NCBI GenBank assembly: GCA_005788075.1
Contig: SXZC01000080.1
Span: 1-6,295, forward strand
Direction: 5' to 3'
Length of the DNA: 6,295 nucleotides
Source: Actinomycetota bacterium
GTDB lineage: Bacteria; Actinomycetota; Thermoleophilia; Miltoncostaeales; Miltoncostaeaceae
The translations under genes were made by a program, and so were the position numbers. Below, one piece after another: positions 4,299 to 6,295 of this stretch. The stretch's first letter is position 1. Each line of letters starts with the position of its first letter. A model generated the notes under the pieces. It was not told where the DNA came from. It searched no databases and was given only the letters and a program-made list of their open reading frames with translations.

Positions 4299-5495
4299 GT
4301 GACCGCGCTCGCGTGGGTGATCGCCGCGATCGCAGTCATCGTGGCCATCGGGGCGATCGTCGCGCTTCGCCGCCGCGGGGGCGGCGAGCCGGTTCATGCG
4401 GAGGCCGTGGAGCCCGCCGGGCAGGCGGACGCCGGTCGTCTCGACGCCGCGTTCGAGGCGCTCCCCACCACCGCGGTGCTCGTGGGCCCGGGGTCCGAGG
4501 TGGAGCGCGTCAACCCTGCCGCGCTCAGGGCCTTCCCCTTCCTGCGCACCGGCGTGAGCGTGCTCGAGGCGTTCGGCGATCACCTGCTGGCGTCGCGGGT
4601 GCGCGAGGCCCTCGACACCGGCCGCGACGACGAGTTCGAGCTGCGCCTGTTCGTGGAGGGCCGGCGCACCTTCCGCGCGCAGGTGGTGCCGTTCTCGGCC
4701 GACGGCGAGCCGGGCGCGGTGCTCACGCTCATCGACGCCACCCAGGCGGTTGCGTACCAGGACCTGCGCTCGCAGTTCGTCGCCAACGTCTCGCATGAGC
4801 TCCGCACGCCGCTCACCGGCCTGCGCGGAATGCTCGAGGCCCTGGAGGACCCGGAGATGCCGGCCGACATGCGCGCCGACTTCGTGGGCCGCTCGCGCTT
4901 CGAGACCGAGCGCCTCGAGGCACTGGTGGACGACATCCTCTTCCTCTCGGAGCTCGAGGCGGCGCAGGGCGACCCGTCGGGTGACCGCACGGACATGGCC
5001 ATGGTGGCGCGCGAGGTGGCGGCCGAGCTCGAGGGCGAGGCCGGCGAGCAGGGCGTGACCATCGTGGTGGAGGCCGGGGATGGGGCCATCACCCCGCTCA
5101 CCGAGCGCATGGCGCATACCGTCGTGCGCAACCTGGCCGAGAACGCCGTGCGCTACGCGGGCACGGGGTCCACCGCCACGGTCCGCGTGGGGCGCGACAG
5201 GGACATGGTGGTGGTGGAGGTGCAGGACGACGGGCTGGGGATTCCCGAGAAGGACGTCCCGCATGTGTTCGAGCGCTTCTACCGCGCAGATCCGTCGCGC
5301 TCACGCCGCCTCGGCGGCACCGGGCTGGGCCTCTCGATCGTCAAGCACATCACCGAGCGGCTGGGCGGATCGGCCTCGATCACCTCCCGCGAGGGCTTCG
5401 GCACGATCGTCACGGCGCGCATTCCGGTGGCCGGCGCACCAGTGACCGACGTCCCCGGTGATCCCGGGCGGGGCTCCGGCGCCCGCCTGCGTTGA
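4299..5495 (+). CDS. PhoR-like sensor histidine kinase
   Basis: A 398-residue class I histidine kinase, which autophosphorylates on His and passes the phosphate to a response regulator. In order: one N-terminal membrane helix (about residues 3-23) followed by RRR; a PAS-like region (about 47-150: LDAAFEALPTTAVLVG through VLTLIDATQAV); a HisKA dimerisation domain with the H box FVANVSHELRTPL (phospho-acceptor His166); and a HATPase domain with the N box NLAENAVRY (278-286), G1 DDGLGIP (310-316), the F box ERFYRAD (325-331) and G2 GGTGLGLS (339-346). All catalytic residues are present. The arrangement and motif spelling resemble PhoR, but there is no extracytoplasmic sensor loop, no HAMP domain and no response regulator, phoU or pst gene in the window. 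The GTG is the most upstream start in this frame; it lacks a clear Shine-Dalgarno site, and GTG at 4317 is an alternative that would cut into the membrane helix. The gap from gene E is 32 bp. Confidence 0.93.
   Translation: MTALAWVIAAIAVIVAIGAIVALRRRGGGEPVHAEAVEPAGQADAGRLDAAFEALPTTAVLVGPGSEVERVNPAALRAFPFLRTGVSVLEAFGDHLLASRVREALDTGRDDEFELRLFVEGRRTFRAQVVPFSADGEPGAVLTLIDATQAVAYQDLRSQFVANVSHELRTPLTGLRGMLEALEDPEMPADMRADFVGRSRFETERLEALVDDILFLSELEAAQGDPSGDRTDMAMVAREVAAELEGEAGEQGVTIVVEAGDGAITPLTERMAHTVVRNLAENAVRYAGTGSTATVRVGRDRDMVVVEVQDDGLGIPEKDVPHVFERFYRADPSRSRRLGGTGLGLSIVKHITERLGGSASITSREGFGTIVTARIPVAGAPVTDVPGDPGRGSGARLR
5465..5489. terminator. Possible GC-rich hairpin at end of kinase gene
   Basis: CGGGCGGG (5465-5472) pairs with CCCGCCTG (5482-5489) through seven Watson-Crick pairs and one G-T pair, with a nine-base loop. 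It lies within the last codons of the kinase gene, ahead of the aminotransferase start. No T-run follows. It could reduce read-through, but the composition makes chance pairing likely. Confidence 0.2.
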
Positions 5496-5501
5496 TAACG
5501 T
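5496..5501 (+). promoter_or_regulatory. Possible -10 box (TAACGT) before the aminotransferase gene
   Basis: TAACGT fits TANNNT and ends eight bases before the GTG of the aminotransferase gene, immediately after the kinase stop codon. There is no Shine-Dalgarno site in the 14-bp gap, so a leaderless or nearly leaderless transcript is plausible. The alternative is read-through from the kinase gene. The distance is two bases longer than at genes A and C, which lowers confidence. Confidence 0.3.
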
Positions 5502-5509
5502 CGCGCGCC

Positions 5510-6295
5510 GTGGCCATTCCGCTGATGGACATCCGGGCGCAGTACGCGCCCCTGCGCGGCGAGCTCGATGCAGCTCTCGCCGAGATCCTCGACACCGGCG
5601 CCTTCATCCTGGGCCCCCGGGTGCGTGCCATCGAGGAGGCCGTGTCGAAGCGGCTTGAGAACCGTCCCTGCGTGGGCGTGGCCAATGGCACCGACGCCCT
5701 GGTCATCGCGCTGCAGGCCCTGGGCGTGGGCCCCGGTGATGAGGTCATCACCACGCCGTACACCTTCTACGCCACGGCCGAGGCCATCGCGCGCCACGGT
5801 GCGACGCCGGTGTTCGTGGACGTCGAGCCGGTTGGCGCCTGCCTCGACCCGGACCTGATCGAGGAGAAGGTCACCGAGAAGACCAAGGCGATCATCCCGG
5901 TGCACATCTTCGGACACGCGGCGCCCATGACATCCACGCTCACCACGGCCGCCGAGAACGGCCTGTCGGTCATCGAGGATGCCGCCCAAGCCTTCGGCTC
6001 GGCCGATGGCGAGTGGCCGGTGGGCACCATGGGTGACATCGCCACCATCTCGTTCTTCCCCACCAAGAACTTCCCCGGCATCGGCGACGGCGGCATGGTC
6101 GTGTGCAGCGACCCGGACCTCGGCGCCGCGGTGAAGCGCCTCAGGTTCCATGGGTCGGAGGACAAGGTCGTGTTCACCGAGGTGGGCTACAACTCGCGCC
6201 TCGACGAGATCCAGGCCGCGGCCGTGAACATCTTCCTCCCGCACGTGGACGACTGGAACGACCGACGCCGGCAGGTGGCCGACTGGTATCGCGAG
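5510..6295 (+). CDS. DegT/DnrJ/EryC1-family PLP-dependent aminotransferase, N-terminal part (3' end outside window)
   Basis: The first 262 codons of a fold-type I PLP enzyme of the family that aminates keto-sugars for surface polysaccharides, glycans or antibiotics. Typical full length is about 360-400 residues, so roughly two thirds is present. Seen are the family opening IPLMDIRAQYAPL, the GPRVRAIEEAV helix (35-45), the cofactor phosphate-binding turn ANGTDAL (58-64), TPYTFYATAEAI (82-93), the DAAQAFGS segment (157-164) with the Asp that contacts the pyridine nitrogen, and SFFPTKNFPGIGDGGM (181-196) with the Schiff-base Lys186. Further on, GYNSRLDEIQAA matches the family's conserved GYNxRxxxxQAA segment. 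All catalytic residues are in place. The GTG start gives the usual family N-terminus. The sugar substrate cannot be named; no sugar epimerase or glycosyltransferase lies in the window. It follows the kinase gene by 14 bp, which may be chance packing rather than functional linkage. Confidence 0.94.
   Translation, partial: MAIPLMDIRAQYAPLRGELDAALAEILDTGAFILGPRVRAIEEAVSKRLENRPCVGVANGTDALVIALQALGVGPGDEVITTPYTFYATAEAIARHGATPVFVDVEPVGACLDPDLIEEKVTEKTKAIIPVHIFGHAAPMTSTLTTAAENGLSVIEDAAQAFGSADGEWPVGTMGDIATISFFPTKNFPGIGDGGMVVCSDPDLGAAVKRLRFHGSEDKVVFTEVGYNSRLDEIQAAAVNIFLPHVDDWNDRRRQVADWYRE

Noticed and set aside
4263..5264. Long minus-strand open frame (333 codons) opposite the histidine kinase gene
   Set aside because: It is the antisense shadow of a gene with intact kinase motifs; its translation is His/Arg/Ala-rich low-complexity sequence with no recognisable domain, as expected from the codon bias of high-G+C DNA.
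4299..5495. Calling the kinase PhoR by name
   Set aside because: Motifs resemble PhoR, but many actinobacterial kinases share them and there is no phoB, phoU or pst gene in view, so a gene symbol is not justified.
5279..6244. Minus-strand open frame (321 codons) opposite the aminotransferase gene
   Set aside because: Antisense to a clear DegT-family sequence with the active-site Lys; the translation shows no domain and starts inside the other gene.

Overview
The window reads as ordinary chromosomal DNA of a high-G+C actinobacterium. Genes are densely packed, GTG starts are common (six of the nine complete or 5'-complete + strand genes), and Shine-Dalgarno sites alternate with TANNNT boxes placed exactly six bases before a start codon, which suggests leaderless transcripts. 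Gene content (ClpB, a GYD-domain protein, short FLPW-type membrane proteins, a PhoR-like kinase) would fit Thermoleophilia or a related deep-branching actinobacterial class. That placement is inference from style; no rRNA or other marker is present.

Left part (1-1456): the 3' end of clpB runs rightward. It converges on a leftward two-gene operon that encodes a four-helix membrane protein (here called A) and an SRPBCC-fold protein, joined by an ATGA overlap. The convergent gap holds a perfect 14-bp hairpin whose arms are themselves palindromes, probably a bidirectional terminator or a dispersed palindromic repeat.

Middle (1457-2722): a 62-bp divergent promoter region leads into a tight rightward operon of three genes: a GYD-domain protein, a small one-helix protein and a metallo-beta-lactamase-fold hydrolase. 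Gaps are 4 and 3 bp.

Right-middle (2795-4266): three consecutive genes (B, C, D) encode 124-130-residue proteins with four predicted membrane helices and a shared pattern. The pattern is an F-x-x-W end to helix 1, an Asp at the end of helix 2, and an Asp followed three or four residues later by an aromatic-Gly pair before helix 4. They look like diverged tandem paralogues; A on the other strand shares part of the pattern. An 82-residue helical protein (E) follows 16 bp after D.

Right (4299-6295): a PhoR-like sensor histidine kinase with one N-terminal helix and a PAS-like region, without a response regulator in the window. It is followed after 14 bp by the first 262 codons of a DegT/DnrJ/EryC1-family PLP-dependent aminotransferase that runs off the edge.

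I see no mobile element, CRISPR array, tRNA or rRNA. The part least explained by known biology is the B-C-D(-E) membrane-protein cluster next to the kinase. No functional system can be claimed from sequence alone.
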